DNA of 64,000 nucleotides from positions 1,550,001-1,614,000 of the forward strand of contig NZ_AP023239.1 of NCBI RefSeq assembly GCF_013393385.1. Direction: 5' to 3'. Positions 32,558 to 40,902 of this stretch are shown here, one piece after another (position 1 is the first letter of the stretch; each line of letters opens with the position of its first letter). This DNA comes from Paenibacillus sp. URB8-2 (lineage in GTDB: Bacteria > Bacillota > Bacilli > Paenibacillales > Paenibacillaceae). The position numbers and the translations under genes were made by a program. The notes under the pieces are model-generated. The model made no database searches. It saw only the letters and a program-made list of their open reading frames with translations, and had not been told where the DNA came from.

Positions 32558-33385
32558 ATGAATCAAAAGAGAGGTCTGCTGTTTTATATCGCCATTGCCG
32601 CGTTTATTGGAATTGTGATTTTTCCGTTTCTGTGGGTACTGCTCGCTTCATTAAAAGCTCCCCTGTATTTATACGGAGAGTACGCGTTCAGTATTAAGGT
32701 CCCGGAGTACACGCTCCAGAACTACATTTCCGTGTTTACGAACCATCCTTTCGGCAGATATCTGCTGAACAGCTTTACGGTCGGTGTGCTGACGATGTTT
32801 CTTTCTATCAGTATCGCGGCCTTTGCATCGTATGCGGTGGCCCGGCTGTACTTTTTTGGAAAAACCTTTTTTCTCGGCATTCTGCTCGCCGTATCCATGC
32901 TGCCGCAAATCGCCACATTGTCGCCGCTGTTTTTGTTTATGCAATCCATCGGTTTGCGCAACACGTACGCCGGGCTGGTCATTCCCTATACAACCTATGC
33001 CCTGCCGATTGCGATATGGTACATGACTACGTTCTTCAAGCAGATTCCGGTCGAGCTAGAGGAGGCGGCCAAAGTGGACGGTGCTTCCTTGCTGGGCATT
33101 TTTGGCCGGGTGCTGCTGCCGCTCGTGTCGCCCGGGCTGTTCACGACGGCCATTATCGTGTTTGTGGACGCGTGGCATGAGTTCCTGTTCGCGCTGACAA
33201 TCAATACGAAGCAGTCGATGATGACGGTGCCCGTCGGTATTGCCATGTTCCAGGGGGAGTTTACGTTTCCTTGGGGAGAAATATCGGCGGCAACCGTGAC
33301 GGTAACGGTTCCGGTGGTGCTGCTCGTCCTGCTGTTCCAGCGCCGGATTATCGCCGGCCTGACGTCGGGAGCGGTGAAGCAATAA
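32558..33385 (+). CDS. Sugar ABC permease, MalG type
   Basis: A 275-residue six-span permease. ATG 32558 is used (AAGGAGGGGGAGC just before it); the frame extends upstream into the previous gene without a ribosome site. The coupling motif is ELEEAAKVDGASLLGIFGRV and the C-terminus is AGLTSGAVKQ, as in MalG proteins. Only 11 bases separate it from the MalF-type gene. The ATPase must come from elsewhere in the genome. Confidence 0.92.
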   Translation: MNQKRGLLFYIAIAAFIGIVIFPFLWVLLASLKAPLYLYGEYAFSIKVPEYTLQNYISVFTNHPFGRYLLNSFTVGVLTMFLSISIAAFASYAVARLYFFGKTFFLGILLAVSMLPQIATLSPLFLFMQSIGLRNTYAGLVIPYTTYALPIAIWYMTTFFKQIPVELEEAAKVDGASLLGIFGRVLLPLVSPGLFTTAIIVFVDAWHEFLFALTINTKQSMMTVPVGIAMFQGEFTFPWGEISAATVTVTVPVVLLVLLFQRRIIAGLTSGAVKQ

Positions 33386-33410
33386 ATGTGGTCAAAAGGA
33401 GGAACATGAA

Positions 33411-34751
33411 ATGAAGCGTAAAAATATTTTGCTCATGATCTCGCATGACACCGGCCGGTATTTGGGCTGCTACGGACAATCGGTCAAAACGCCAGCTATT
33501 GACGCTTTAGCTGAGGAAGGAGTGCGCTTCAGCAATTATTTCTGCCCGGCGCCGCAATGCAGCCCGAGCCGGGGGAGCATCCTTTCCGGGCTCTATCCGC
33601 AAAATCACGGAATGATCGGGCTAAGCCATCTCGGCTTCTCCATAAACCCGGAGGTAACAACGCTGCCGATGAGCCTGGGTGAAGCCGGCTATGAAACCGC
33701 GCTGATCGGCTTCAGCCATGAAACGATCGGCGAAGCCGGAGGCGACCGCACCTCATCTACATATAAGCTGGGTTACGAGACGGTCCTCCCGGTGCCAGGC
33801 GACCGGGCCGCGGATGTCGCGGAGCGGGTCGTCTCTTTCCTGGAGGATAGAGCGGCAGGGCCGCAGGAACGACCGTTTTTTGCTTCAGTCGGTTTCTTTG
33901 AAACCCACCGCGATTTCGACGAATACGCGCCGGTGGCCGATCCGGCTGAAGAGATCGTTCCGCCGCCTTACCTTCCCGACACGGAGCGGGTGCGGGAAGA
34001 CTTTGCGCTGCTGCGCGGCTCGGTCAAGATGCTTGACCAAGGCATCGCCCGCATCCTGTCCCGGCTGGATGCCTTGGGACTTGCGGAAGAGACGCTGGTG
34101 ATCTATACGACGGATCACGGCATTGCCTTCCCCCGGGCCAAGGGCACTCTGATGGATGCAGGCCTTGAGACCGCTCTCGTTATGCGCTGTCCGGGCACAC
34201 TGGAAGGCGGGCAGGTCAACGGTCATTTGCTCTGCAACATTGATCTGATGCCTACCCTGCTGGAGTTTGCCGGAGCGGAGGCGCCGCAGGACATCGATGG
34301 AGTCAGCTTTTACAGGCTCCTGCAGAATGCGGACGGACCCTCTACACGCGACCATTTCTTCGCCGAGCTGACTTGGCATGACCAGTATCATCCGATGCGT
34401 GGCGTCCGCACGGACCGGTACAAATACATCCGCAATTTCGAGGACGGGCCTTCCGTTTATTTGCCGCTCGACATTCACCTCAGTCCCTCCGGTCATGAAG
34501 TGCGGGAAGAATATTATAAGCCGAATGTGCCTGAAGAGCTGTACGATCTTGCGAAAGATCCGCTTGAGGAACGGAATTTGGCCGATGACCCGGCTTATGC
34601 AGAAATTCTGCTGGAACTGCAGCGGAAGGTGGAGGATTGGATGGTATCAGGCGCCGACCGGCTGCTGAGCGGTAAAGTTCCGGGCATCGCCGCTTCCGAC
34701 TGGCAGGAGCAATATGATAACGGCAGCGCATACGGTTCAAAACGAGGGTAG
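33411..34751 (+). CDS. Sulfatase (S1 family, heparan-N-sulfatase-like)
   Basis: A 446-residue sulfatase without a signal peptide, so it acts in the cytoplasm on imported sugars. The signature CSPSRGSILSG begins at Cys50, which must be oxidised to formylglycine; Arg54 is the conserved partner. Metal ligands are expected at His12-Asp13 (MISHDTGRYLGCYG) and Asp-His in YTTDHGIAFPRAKGT. The best overall likeness is to the sulfamidase/heparan-type clade. No maturase gene is in the window. As last gene of the LacI-controlled transporter operon it probably removes sulfate from an imported glycan fragment. Substrate not determined. Confidence 0.88.
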   Translation: MKRKNILLMISHDTGRYLGCYGQSVKTPAIDALAEEGVRFSNYFCPAPQCSPSRGSILSGLYPQNHGMIGLSHLGFSINPEVTTLPMSLGEAGYETALIGFSHETIGEAGGDRTSSTYKLGYETVLPVPGDRAADVAERVVSFLEDRAAGPQERPFFASVGFFETHRDFDEYAPVADPAEEIVPPPYLPDTERVREDFALLRGSVKMLDQGIARILSRLDALGLAEETLVIYTTDHGIAFPRAKGTLMDAGLETALVMRCPGTLEGGQVNGHLLCNIDLMPTLLEFAGAEAPQDIDGVSFYRLLQNADGPSTRDHFFAELTWHDQYHPMRGVRTDRYKYIRNFEDGPSVYLPLDIHLSPSGHEVREEYYKPNVPEELYDLAKDPLEERNLADDPAYAEILLELQRKVEDWMVSGADRLLSGKVPGIAASDWQEQYDNGSAYGSKRG

Positions 34752-34779
34752 CGACCAACTGGAATTTTGCAGTCTTTTG

Positions 34780-34807
34780 CCCCGGATGTCATTTAAGTTA
34801 CCGGGGC
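34780..34807 (+). terminator. Hairpin after the sulfatase gene
   Basis: GCCCCGG pairs with CCGGGGC around a 15-16-base loop, about 30 bases after the sulfatase stop. There is no clear T run, so it may be a weak terminator. Confidence 0.45.
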
Positions 34808-34827
34808 GAAAGCTTCCGGATGGTCGT

Positions 34828-34877
34828 TGCAATGGTGGCCCGCACTAAACAGTTAATCAAGGAAACCTACGTCTGTT
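34828..34877 (+). pseudogene. Relic of a TetR-family gene start
   Basis: These 50 bases match 44 of 50 bases of the tetR gene at 47489-47538 (codons for AMAARTKELIKETFVR). The match stops abruptly on both sides and no functional gene surrounds it. It is a leftover of a second tetR copy in the intergenic space before the sensor kinase gene. Confidence 0.7.
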
Positions 34878-34953
34878 CAAATGATTCTCCGTTTGCTAGT
34901 ATAGGGTCATAAGCATCAAACATTCCGCAGTATCATCCCCTGGAGCTGAGTAT

Positions 34954-36729
34954 ATGTGGAAAAAAGTTATGGCTATTCTGTTCCCTGCTTCATTGAAGAA
35001 TCGATTGTTTTTGGCTTTTATTCTGCTCATCTTGTTTCCGTTCTCCATTCTGAACATCTATAATTTCAACAAAATGGAGGGCGTAATCAAAACCAAGGTG
35101 AGCGAACAAAGCCAGACGGAAATGGATCAGATGAAACGATCGCTTGAGGAAATCATTAACACATCGATTCGTACGTTCACTTTGCTTGAGCAAGATCCGA
35201 ATATTTCCGACATTCTACAAAATCCGGCGAAATACGATTCTTACGATTCACAGAATCATTTGGAGAATAAATTTAAAGCGCTTACAAATAGTATTTTTTT
35301 AACGACTTCCCATGTCTATTTTACGATTTTGGATATGAAAGGACATTTCTATACTTCCTATAAGCCCGCTGAAGCGTTGGGGTATGATAAGCTGAAGAGG
35401 CAAGACTGGTACCATCAGGACATACGGGGACAAACGCCTTATCAATGGTTCCTGGAAGTGAATTATGTTCATAAGGATGAGTCTCCTAATCCCCGGCTGC
35501 TTACAGCTGTCACTTCTTTTAAAAGCCCCAATGGAGAGGTGTACGCGGTTGTTCGTTTGAGTATTGATTATATCGATTGGTTTCAATCTATAACGTACGG
35601 GGCTTCGCCTGGTCAAGACTATTTTTTGGCCAGTGCCGATGGGGAGATTGTTGCCGAGAATAGGAATGCTGCACAGGAACTGAATGCATCGGCCTGGGAT
35701 CGGATCAGAAGGAATGCGAGTAAAGAAGGATTTGATCTGGATCGCGATTCTATTGTGATTTACACCTATATTCCTTGGCTTGATTGGTATCTGCTGAAAA
35801 GAGTGTCAACCGGCGTTGTTTTTGCGGAAACCGAACAGCTTAAACAATCGTTTTTCTTTTCTTTTATTCTATTTACAACAGCTTTCGTCCTGATCACGTT
35901 TTTTATTGCTGCGACAATTACCCGGCCGCTTAAGCACCTTCAGGTCAGAATGCAGCAGATGGTAAGGAAAAATTTGAAGGTCCGCCTCCCGGAAGAACGC
36001 TATCGCGGGGAAATGCGCCAATTGACTCAGACGTTCAACCAAATGGTTAGCGATATGAATGGTCTGGTAGACAGGCTGAGAATCGAGGAACGGGAAAAAG
36101 AAGCTGTACATTTCCAAATGCTGCTCTCCCAAACAAATCCGCATTTTTTGCTGAACACGTTAAATACGATCAAATGGATTGCTATTGGTAAGCAGGATGA
36201 GGAGATCAGTGAAATCTGCCTATCCCTGGGAAGGCTGCTGGAAGCCAGTTTAAACTCGGAAGTGGAGCTGATCTATTTAAAGAACGAAGTGGAACTCGTT
36301 GATGCTTACATGGTTATTCAGAATTTCAGGTACAAACAGAGATTTAAGGTTCACTTTGAAATCGATGAGTTTTTGAAATATGCATTGGTACCGAAACTTA
36401 GTCTTCAGCCACTAGTTGAAAATTGCATCCAGCACGGTTTCAAGCTGACCAAGGAAGAAGGAGAAATTCGGATTCGCACTTATCGGAGCGAGGACAGACT
36501 GGTTGTGGAGGTGGAGGATAACGGTATTGGAATCGCTCAAACTGAGGCCTTATATCAAGAGGTTCCTTCTCCAAGAAAGCGAAGCGGAATCGGACTCAGC
36601 AATTTGAACAAGAGGCTTGCCCTTTTATTCAAAGAAAAGGCCGGACTAGACGTGCAATCCTCGGATCATGGAACGCTTGTCAGGTACTATCTGCCCCTCT
36701 TGCTCTCTGAACCCTATCATAAGGAGTGA
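34954..36729 (+). CDS. YesM-type sensor histidine kinase
   Basis: A 591-residue membrane kinase. Membrane segments near residues 14-36 and 300-322 flank an extracellular cache-like sensor domain. A HAMP domain (about 323-375) is followed by the His_kinase (PF06580) box with QTNPHFLLNTLNTIKW, phospho-His about residue 397, and an ATPase domain with VENCIQHGF, DNGIGIA and SGIGLSNLNKRL. It passes a signal, probably a sugar or sugar-binding protein, to the YesN-type regulator encoded five bases downstream. The pair is located before a carbohydrate operon, as in rhamnogalacturonan use of B. subtilis. Confidence 0.92.
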   Translation: MWKKVMAILFPASLKNRLFLAFILLILFPFSILNIYNFNKMEGVIKTKVSEQSQTEMDQMKRSLEEIINTSIRTFTLLEQDPNISDILQNPAKYDSYDSQNHLENKFKALTNSIFLTTSHVYFTILDMKGHFYTSYKPAEALGYDKLKRQDWYHQDIRGQTPYQWFLEVNYVHKDESPNPRLLTAVTSFKSPNGEVYAVVRLSIDYIDWFQSITYGASPGQDYFLASADGEIVAENRNAAQELNASAWDRIRRNASKEGFDLDRDSIVIYTYIPWLDWYLLKRVSTGVVFAETEQLKQSFFFSFILFTTAFVLITFFIAATITRPLKHLQVRMQQMVRKNLKVRLPEERYRGEMRQLTQTFNQMVSDMNGLVDRLRIEEREKEAVHFQMLLSQTNPHFLLNTLNTIKWIAIGKQDEEISEICLSLGRLLEASLNSEVELIYLKNEVELVDAYMVIQNFRYKQRFKVHFEIDEFLKYALVPKLSLQPLVENCIQHGFKLTKEEGEIRIRTYRSEDRLVVEVEDNGIGIAQTEALYQEVPSPRKRSGIGLSNLNKRLALLFKEKAGLDVQSSDHGTLVRYYLPLLLSEPYHKE

Positions 36730-36734
36730 ATGCA

Positions 36735-37541
36735 ATGTTGACCGTCATGCTCGTGGAGGATGAAGTGTTTGTCAGAGAATCGGTCAGAAAAATAATCGAT
36801 TGGGAAGCTTTGGGGTTCACCGTCATCGGAGAAGCGGGAGACGGGGAGGAAGCTTTCCGATTTATTATCGACCGCAATCCTGATATTGTCATATCGGATA
36901 TCATCATGCCCAGGATGAACGGTGTAGATCTTCTGAAGAAAGTCCGCGAACACGGAATTTCCTCAAGATTTATCATGCTGTCCTGCATGAGTGATTTTGA
37001 ATATGTAAGGCAAGCCCTGGAATACGGGGCCTCCAATTACATTCTAAAGCTGTCTATGGATGTGAAAGCACTTCGGGTCGCTTTGGAGAAGGTTGGCAAG
37101 GAGCTGAATTCGGCTTCCGGGAAGGGAGCTTTACAGTCCGAGGCCCGAAAACCGGCATCGGAGCCGGATAAATCCGAGGATTTGACCACAGACCACCCCG
37201 AAATCAATCGCATCCTTGATTATATTCATCAGCACTTTATGGAGGATATTACACTAACTTATATGGCTCACTATGTGGTCATGGATGTCAAGTACGTTAG
37301 CCAGCTGTTTAAGAAAAAAACAGGCCAAACTTTTGTGCATTATTTGCACCGTATTCGGATTGAGCAGGCTTGCCGCTATTTGGAAACCTCCAGGATGCCG
37401 GTTCATGAAATCGGCGAGAGGGTAGGTTTTACCAATGACAATTATTTTATCAAAATTTTCCGGCGGTGCTGCGGTATGACCCCTCAGAGTTACCGTAAGC
37501 TGAATACAAACAATCGGGCGAATTCCATTGCCGCTGAATAG
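36735..37541 (+). CDS. YesN-type response regulator, AraC family
   Basis: A 268-residue regulator with a receiver domain at residues 1-120 (acidic pocket Glu8-Asp9, phospho-acceptor Asp55 in VISDIIMP, then Lys in YILKLS). A linker rich in Ser/Lys leads to an AraC-type double helix-turn-helix (about 160-258; MAHYVVMDVKYVSQLFKKKTG and IGERVGFTNDNYFIKIFRR). ATG 36735 lies nine bases after AAGGAG; the GTG at 36726 overlaps it. It should activate the transporter/oxidoreductase/glycosidase operon that starts at 37706. Confidence 0.92.
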   Translation: MLTVMLVEDEVFVRESVRKIIDWEALGFTVIGEAGDGEEAFRFIIDRNPDIVISDIIMPRMNGVDLLKKVREHGISSRFIMLSCMSDFEYVRQALEYGASNYILKLSMDVKALRVALEKVGKELNSASGKGALQSEARKPASEPDKSEDLTTDHPEINRILDYIHQHFMEDITLTYMAHYVVMDVKYVSQLFKKKTGQTFVHYLHRIRIEQACRYLETSRMPVHEIGERVGFTNDNYFIKIFRRCCGMTPQSYRKLNTNNRANSIAAE

Positions 37542-37565
37542 AACAAGAAATTGTTCTATTTTTTT
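37537..37565 (+). terminator. Terminator overlapping the stop codon of the response regulator
   Basis: AATAGAACAA, a GAAA loop and TTGTTCTATT form a perfect 10-base stem followed by T residues. The TAG stop lies inside the left arm. Confidence 0.85.
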
Positions 37566-37621
37566 ATTTGTATCCAGCAAATTCAAGATTTTGATCTATC
37601 GATGTATAGAATCTGTTCATT

Positions 37622-37637
37622 ATCCGGTATTCCGGAT
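37622..37637. promoter_or_regulatory. Inverted repeat before the YesM/YesN-controlled operon
   Basis: ATCCGG TATT CCGGAT lies 69 bases before the binding-protein gene. It may be a regulator site or an mRNA hairpin; direct evidence is lacking. Confidence 0.35.
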
Positions 37638-37705
37638 AGATGTATAGTTGAGAAGTAGAGCGATAAACCAATCAGGAAGGTCGAAAGGGAGGTTCTAAGC
37701 TAACT

Positions 37706-39028
37706 ATGAATAAAAAGAAAACAGCATTATCCATGGTGGCTTCATTGGCTTTGCTTGCGGGGCTGTTTGCAGGCTGCAGCACCGGCGGTTCAACGGATGG
37801 CAAGCAGGGTGGCAACGGAACAGGTTCAGAGAACAAGGGAGTCACCTTGAAGTTTTGGGGAGGTGTTCCTGCGGAGAACGGCCCGCAAGCGGTTGTAGAT
37901 GCCTGGAACAAACAGAACCCGGATATTCAGGTCAAATATGAGCGCTATGTGAATGATGATGCCGGCAACCTGAAGCTGGATACCGCTTTAATTGCCGGGC
38001 AGGATGTGGATTTGTTTGTGAATTACACGACGACACGGCTGCAGAAAAGGGTGGAGAACGGAAATGCCGTCGATCTATCCGCCTTCAACGATTATAATAT
38101 CGATGAAAAAATGGGGCCGGATGCAGAGGAATGGAAGCTTGACGGAAAGTATTACGGGATGCCGACCAAACGGAATATTTATTTTTTCTGGTTAAATAAA
38201 GACGCCCTGGATCAAGCGAATCTTCCGGTACCTTTCGATTGGACCTGGAAAGATGCTCAGGAGTATGCGGCTAAGCTTAAAACAGATAAACGCTATGGAT
38301 TAGTTCAACATTTGGAAGCGTTTCCAGATCCGATGGACGGTTCGCTGGCCGGGGCCAAATATGTGAAGCCGGACGGCACATCCGATTTTGATAATCCGAT
38401 CGTCGGAACCTGGCTTGAAACGCTGAACTCCATGATGAAGGACAGCAAGTCTACGCCGCCGCTCGGTGAACAGTTAACGACCAAGATGCCGGTTGAAACC
38501 GTGTTCCTGAAAGGCGAGGCAGCGATGATGAATGCCGGTGAATGGATTTTCCGGAGCTCGAACGATCTGAAGAGCAACCCCAGAGATTTCAAAATTGCCT
38601 TTGCGCCCGTACCTAAGGTAACGAAGGATCAGACCAATTTTAAAATCCGGGGCGGGCTGGGAGACACCATTTCCATCTCCGCAAAAAGCCCGAATAAAGA
38701 AGCCGCGTGGAAATTCCTGAAATGGTACGCCGATGGTGGAATGCTGCCGATGGCCCCGGGCGGGCGGGTTCCAGCTTCTAAGGACGCCAATTTGGAGGAA
38801 GCGACCAAGCTCCTTCTTGGTGACGCGGCGGATACTTACGATCAAGAGTCGCTGCAGAAAGTCGTATTTGGCGAATTTGACACTTATAATCGTGATTTAC
38901 CCCAGCAGGTCATGGATTTGCGCAAAGAAGAATATGAGAAGTACTTTCTTGGCAAACAGGATTTGAAAACCACGCTAGAAACACTCGCCAAACGGCATAA
39001 CGATTTTATAAAGCAAAATAAGAAATAA
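37706..39028 (+). CDS. Sugar ABC transporter binding lipoprotein (YesMN-linked)
   Basis: A 440-residue solute-binding protein of CUT1 type. The lipobox is LLAGLFAGCST, followed by a Gly/Ser linker; the mature part starts GVTLKFWGGVPAENGP. The start 37706 follows GGGAGGTTCTAAGC. It is the first gene of an operon with two permeases, an FAD oxidoreductase and a large secreted glycosidase, next to YesM/YesN regulators, a layout common for plant cell-wall oligosaccharide uptake in Paenibacillus. The sugar is not known. Confidence 0.88.
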   Translation: MNKKKTALSMVASLALLAGLFAGCSTGGSTDGKQGGNGTGSENKGVTLKFWGGVPAENGPQAVVDAWNKQNPDIQVKYERYVNDDAGNLKLDTALIAGQDVDLFVNYTTTRLQKRVENGNAVDLSAFNDYNIDEKMGPDAEEWKLDGKYYGMPTKRNIYFFWLNKDALDQANLPVPFDWTWKDAQEYAAKLKTDKRYGLVQHLEAFPDPMDGSLAGAKYVKPDGTSDFDNPIVGTWLETLNSMMKDSKSTPPLGEQLTTKMPVETVFLKGEAAMMNAGEWIFRSSNDLKSNPRDFKIAFAPVPKVTKDQTNFKIRGGLGDTISISAKSPNKEAAWKFLKWYADGGMLPMAPGGRVPASKDANLEEATKLLLGDAADTYDQESLQKVVFGEFDTYNRDLPQQVMDLRKEEYEKYFLGKQDLKTTLETLAKRHNDFIKQNKK

Positions 39029-39040
39029 ACGAGGCTTTGA

Positions 39041-39074
39041 AAGGGGAGCGTACCTGATGTTGGGTGCTCCCCTT
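39041..39074 (+). terminator. Intercistronic hairpin after the binding-protein gene
   Basis: AAGGGGAGC (39041-39049) pairs with GCTCCCCTT (39066-39074) around a 16-base loop. There is no T run, so it more likely stabilises the upstream mRNA than ends transcription. Confidence 0.6.
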
Positions 39075-39100
39075 CTCCAAACCAACAGGAGGAATCCTTG

Positions 39101-39982
39101 ATGAATGTCAACTGGTTGAAACGTCAGCGGTGGATCGGCATGCTTTTTATTGCTCCCAATTTAATAGGTATATTGCTGTTCTTCATCATCCCTGCGATCT
39201 TTTCCCTGGGATTGGTTTTTACGGATTGGAAGTTCGGTAGTCCGGTCTTTCATTTCGTCGGACTCGATAATATCAGCAGATTGCTGCATGACGATTTATT
39301 TTACATTTCCTTAAAAAACACAGGTATCTTCTTATTATCTGTCCCAGTCTCCATCCTGCTTGCTTTCCTGGTGGCAATTATACTTAATCATTCAGTTTAT
39401 TTGAAAGGCCTGCTGCGGGCTATGTATTTCATGCCTTATATCACGAGCGGTGTGGCCATTGGCTTTGTTTGGATGCTGCTATTTCACCCGGAACAAGGTC
39501 CAATCAACCAGTTCCTTAGAATGGTTGGCGTAAGTCATCCTCCGCAGTGGCTGGCCTCGATGGATACTTCCATGTACGCCATGGATATTATCTGGATCTG
39601 GTTTATGCTGGGATACAATATGATTATTTATTTGGCGGCTTTACAGGAAATATCTTCGGATATCCTGGAAGCGGCTAAAATCGACGGGGCCCATTACGGG
39701 AAGATCATCCGGCATATTTTGTTTCCGCTGGTGAGTCCAACCACTTTTTTACTGCTGATTACGGGACTGATCATGACGATCAAGACATTCGGGATAATCG
39801 AGGCAACCACACAGGGCGGACCGGGGAGCAGCACAACGATTTTGTCCTTATATGTTTACAAAACAGCATTCTCCTACTATGAGATGGGATATGCTTCCAC
39901 AGTCTCGTGGGCCCTGTTCGCCGTTATCCTGTTCATTACGCTGCTTCAATGGTTTGGTCAAAAGAAATGGGTTCATTATTAA
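39101..39982 (+). CDS. Sugar ABC permease, MalF/UgpA type
   Basis: A 293-residue, six-span permease. ATG 39101 is eight bases after AGGAGG (39087-39092); an in-frame TTG precedes it by one codon. The coupling motif is ILEAAKIDGAHYGKIIRHIL followed by Phe-Pro. It forms the channel with the next permease, which starts 19 bases beyond its stop. Confidence 0.92.
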   Translation: MNVNWLKRQRWIGMLFIAPNLIGILLFFIIPAIFSLGLVFTDWKFGSPVFHFVGLDNISRLLHDDLFYISLKNTGIFLLSVPVSILLAFLVAIILNHSVYLKGLLRAMYFMPYITSGVAIGFVWMLLFHPEQGPINQFLRMVGVSHPPQWLASMDTSMYAMDIIWIWFMLGYNMIIYLAALQEISSDILEAAKIDGAHYGKIIRHILFPLVSPTTFLLLITGLIMTIKTFGIIEATTQGGPGSSTTILSLYVYKTAFSYYEMGYASTVSWALFAVILFITLLQWFGQKKWVHY

Positions 39983-40001
39983 TCGGCAGGGAGGCAATTT
40001 C

Positions 40002-40892
40002 ATGAGTTCACCAAGAACGAACGTTCTTACCAAAACTCCGGTTTTTTCCCGAAGACGTTCGATTGCTTCAGGCATCCAATGGATCAAGGTCATGATGACG
40101 ATCTTGATGCTGATATTCGCTGTAGCTACCATTCTTCCCTTTCTGTGGATGATCAGCACATCCTTCAAGAGCCCGGCAGAGGTCTTCGAGTACCCGATTC
40201 ACTGGATTCCACAGCATTGGGTGATGGAGCATCACCAAAAAGTGTGGTTTGGAGATAGCAGCTTTGTTCAGTACTACTACAATTCGTTAAAGGTTGCCGT
40301 GATTTCAACCTTCGGCGCCACGTTTCTTTCGGCACTTGCAGCCTATGGTTTTTCCCGTGTGGAATTTAAGGGAAGAGAAGCGCTATTCGTCATTTATTTG
40401 TCGATGATGATGATTCCGCCGCAGGTCCTGTTCGTTCCCAAGTTCATTATGTTTAATTGGATTGGCATTTATAATACGCACTGGGCGTTAATTCTGCCAG
40501 GCTTTTTCACCATCTTCGGGGTGTTCCTGATGCGCCAATTTATGATTTCCATCCCCAAGGAAATTACGGAATCGGCATTTATTGACGGCGCAGGCCATTT
40601 TCGCATTTTTTTTCAACTGATGCTTCCACTGGCTAAGCCGGCTTTGGCTACGCTCGCAATTATCGATTTTTCCTGGCACTGGAACGATTATGAGAACGCG
40701 CTTGTTTTTCTGATTGATCAGAAGCTGTTTACAGTACCACTAGGCCTGCAAAATTTCATTCTTGAATACAACATTGACTATAACGGGATGATGGCGGCAA
40801 CTTCTGCGGGGATTATTCCCATTCTGATTCTGTTTCTGATTGGCCAAAGATTTATTATTCAAGGAATATCCAACACCGCAGTGAAAGGGTAG
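40002..40892 (+). CDS. Sugar ABC permease, MalG/UgpE type
   Basis: A 296-residue six-span permease. ATG 40002 follows GGGAGGCAATTTC; the frame runs further upstream inside the previous gene but has no ribosome site there. About 30 basic, cytoplasmic residues precede the first membrane segment. The coupling motif EITESAFIDGAGHFRIFFQL carries Phe at the usual Lys/Arg position. The C-terminus QGISNTAVKG is typical of the family. Confidence 0.92.
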   Translation: MSSPRTNVLTKTPVFSRRRSIASGIQWIKVMMTILMLIFAVATILPFLWMISTSFKSPAEVFEYPIHWIPQHWVMEHHQKVWFGDSSFVQYYYNSLKVAVISTFGATFLSALAAYGFSRVEFKGREALFVIYLSMMMIPPQVLFVPKFIMFNWIGIYNTHWALILPGFFTIFGVFLMRQFMISIPKEITESAFIDGAGHFRIFFQLMLPLAKPALATLAIIDFSWHWNDYENALVFLIDQKLFTVPLGLQNFILEYNIDYNGMMAATSAGIIPILILFLIGQRFIIQGISNTAVKG

Positions 40893-40902
40893 TGTGACCA
40901 GG

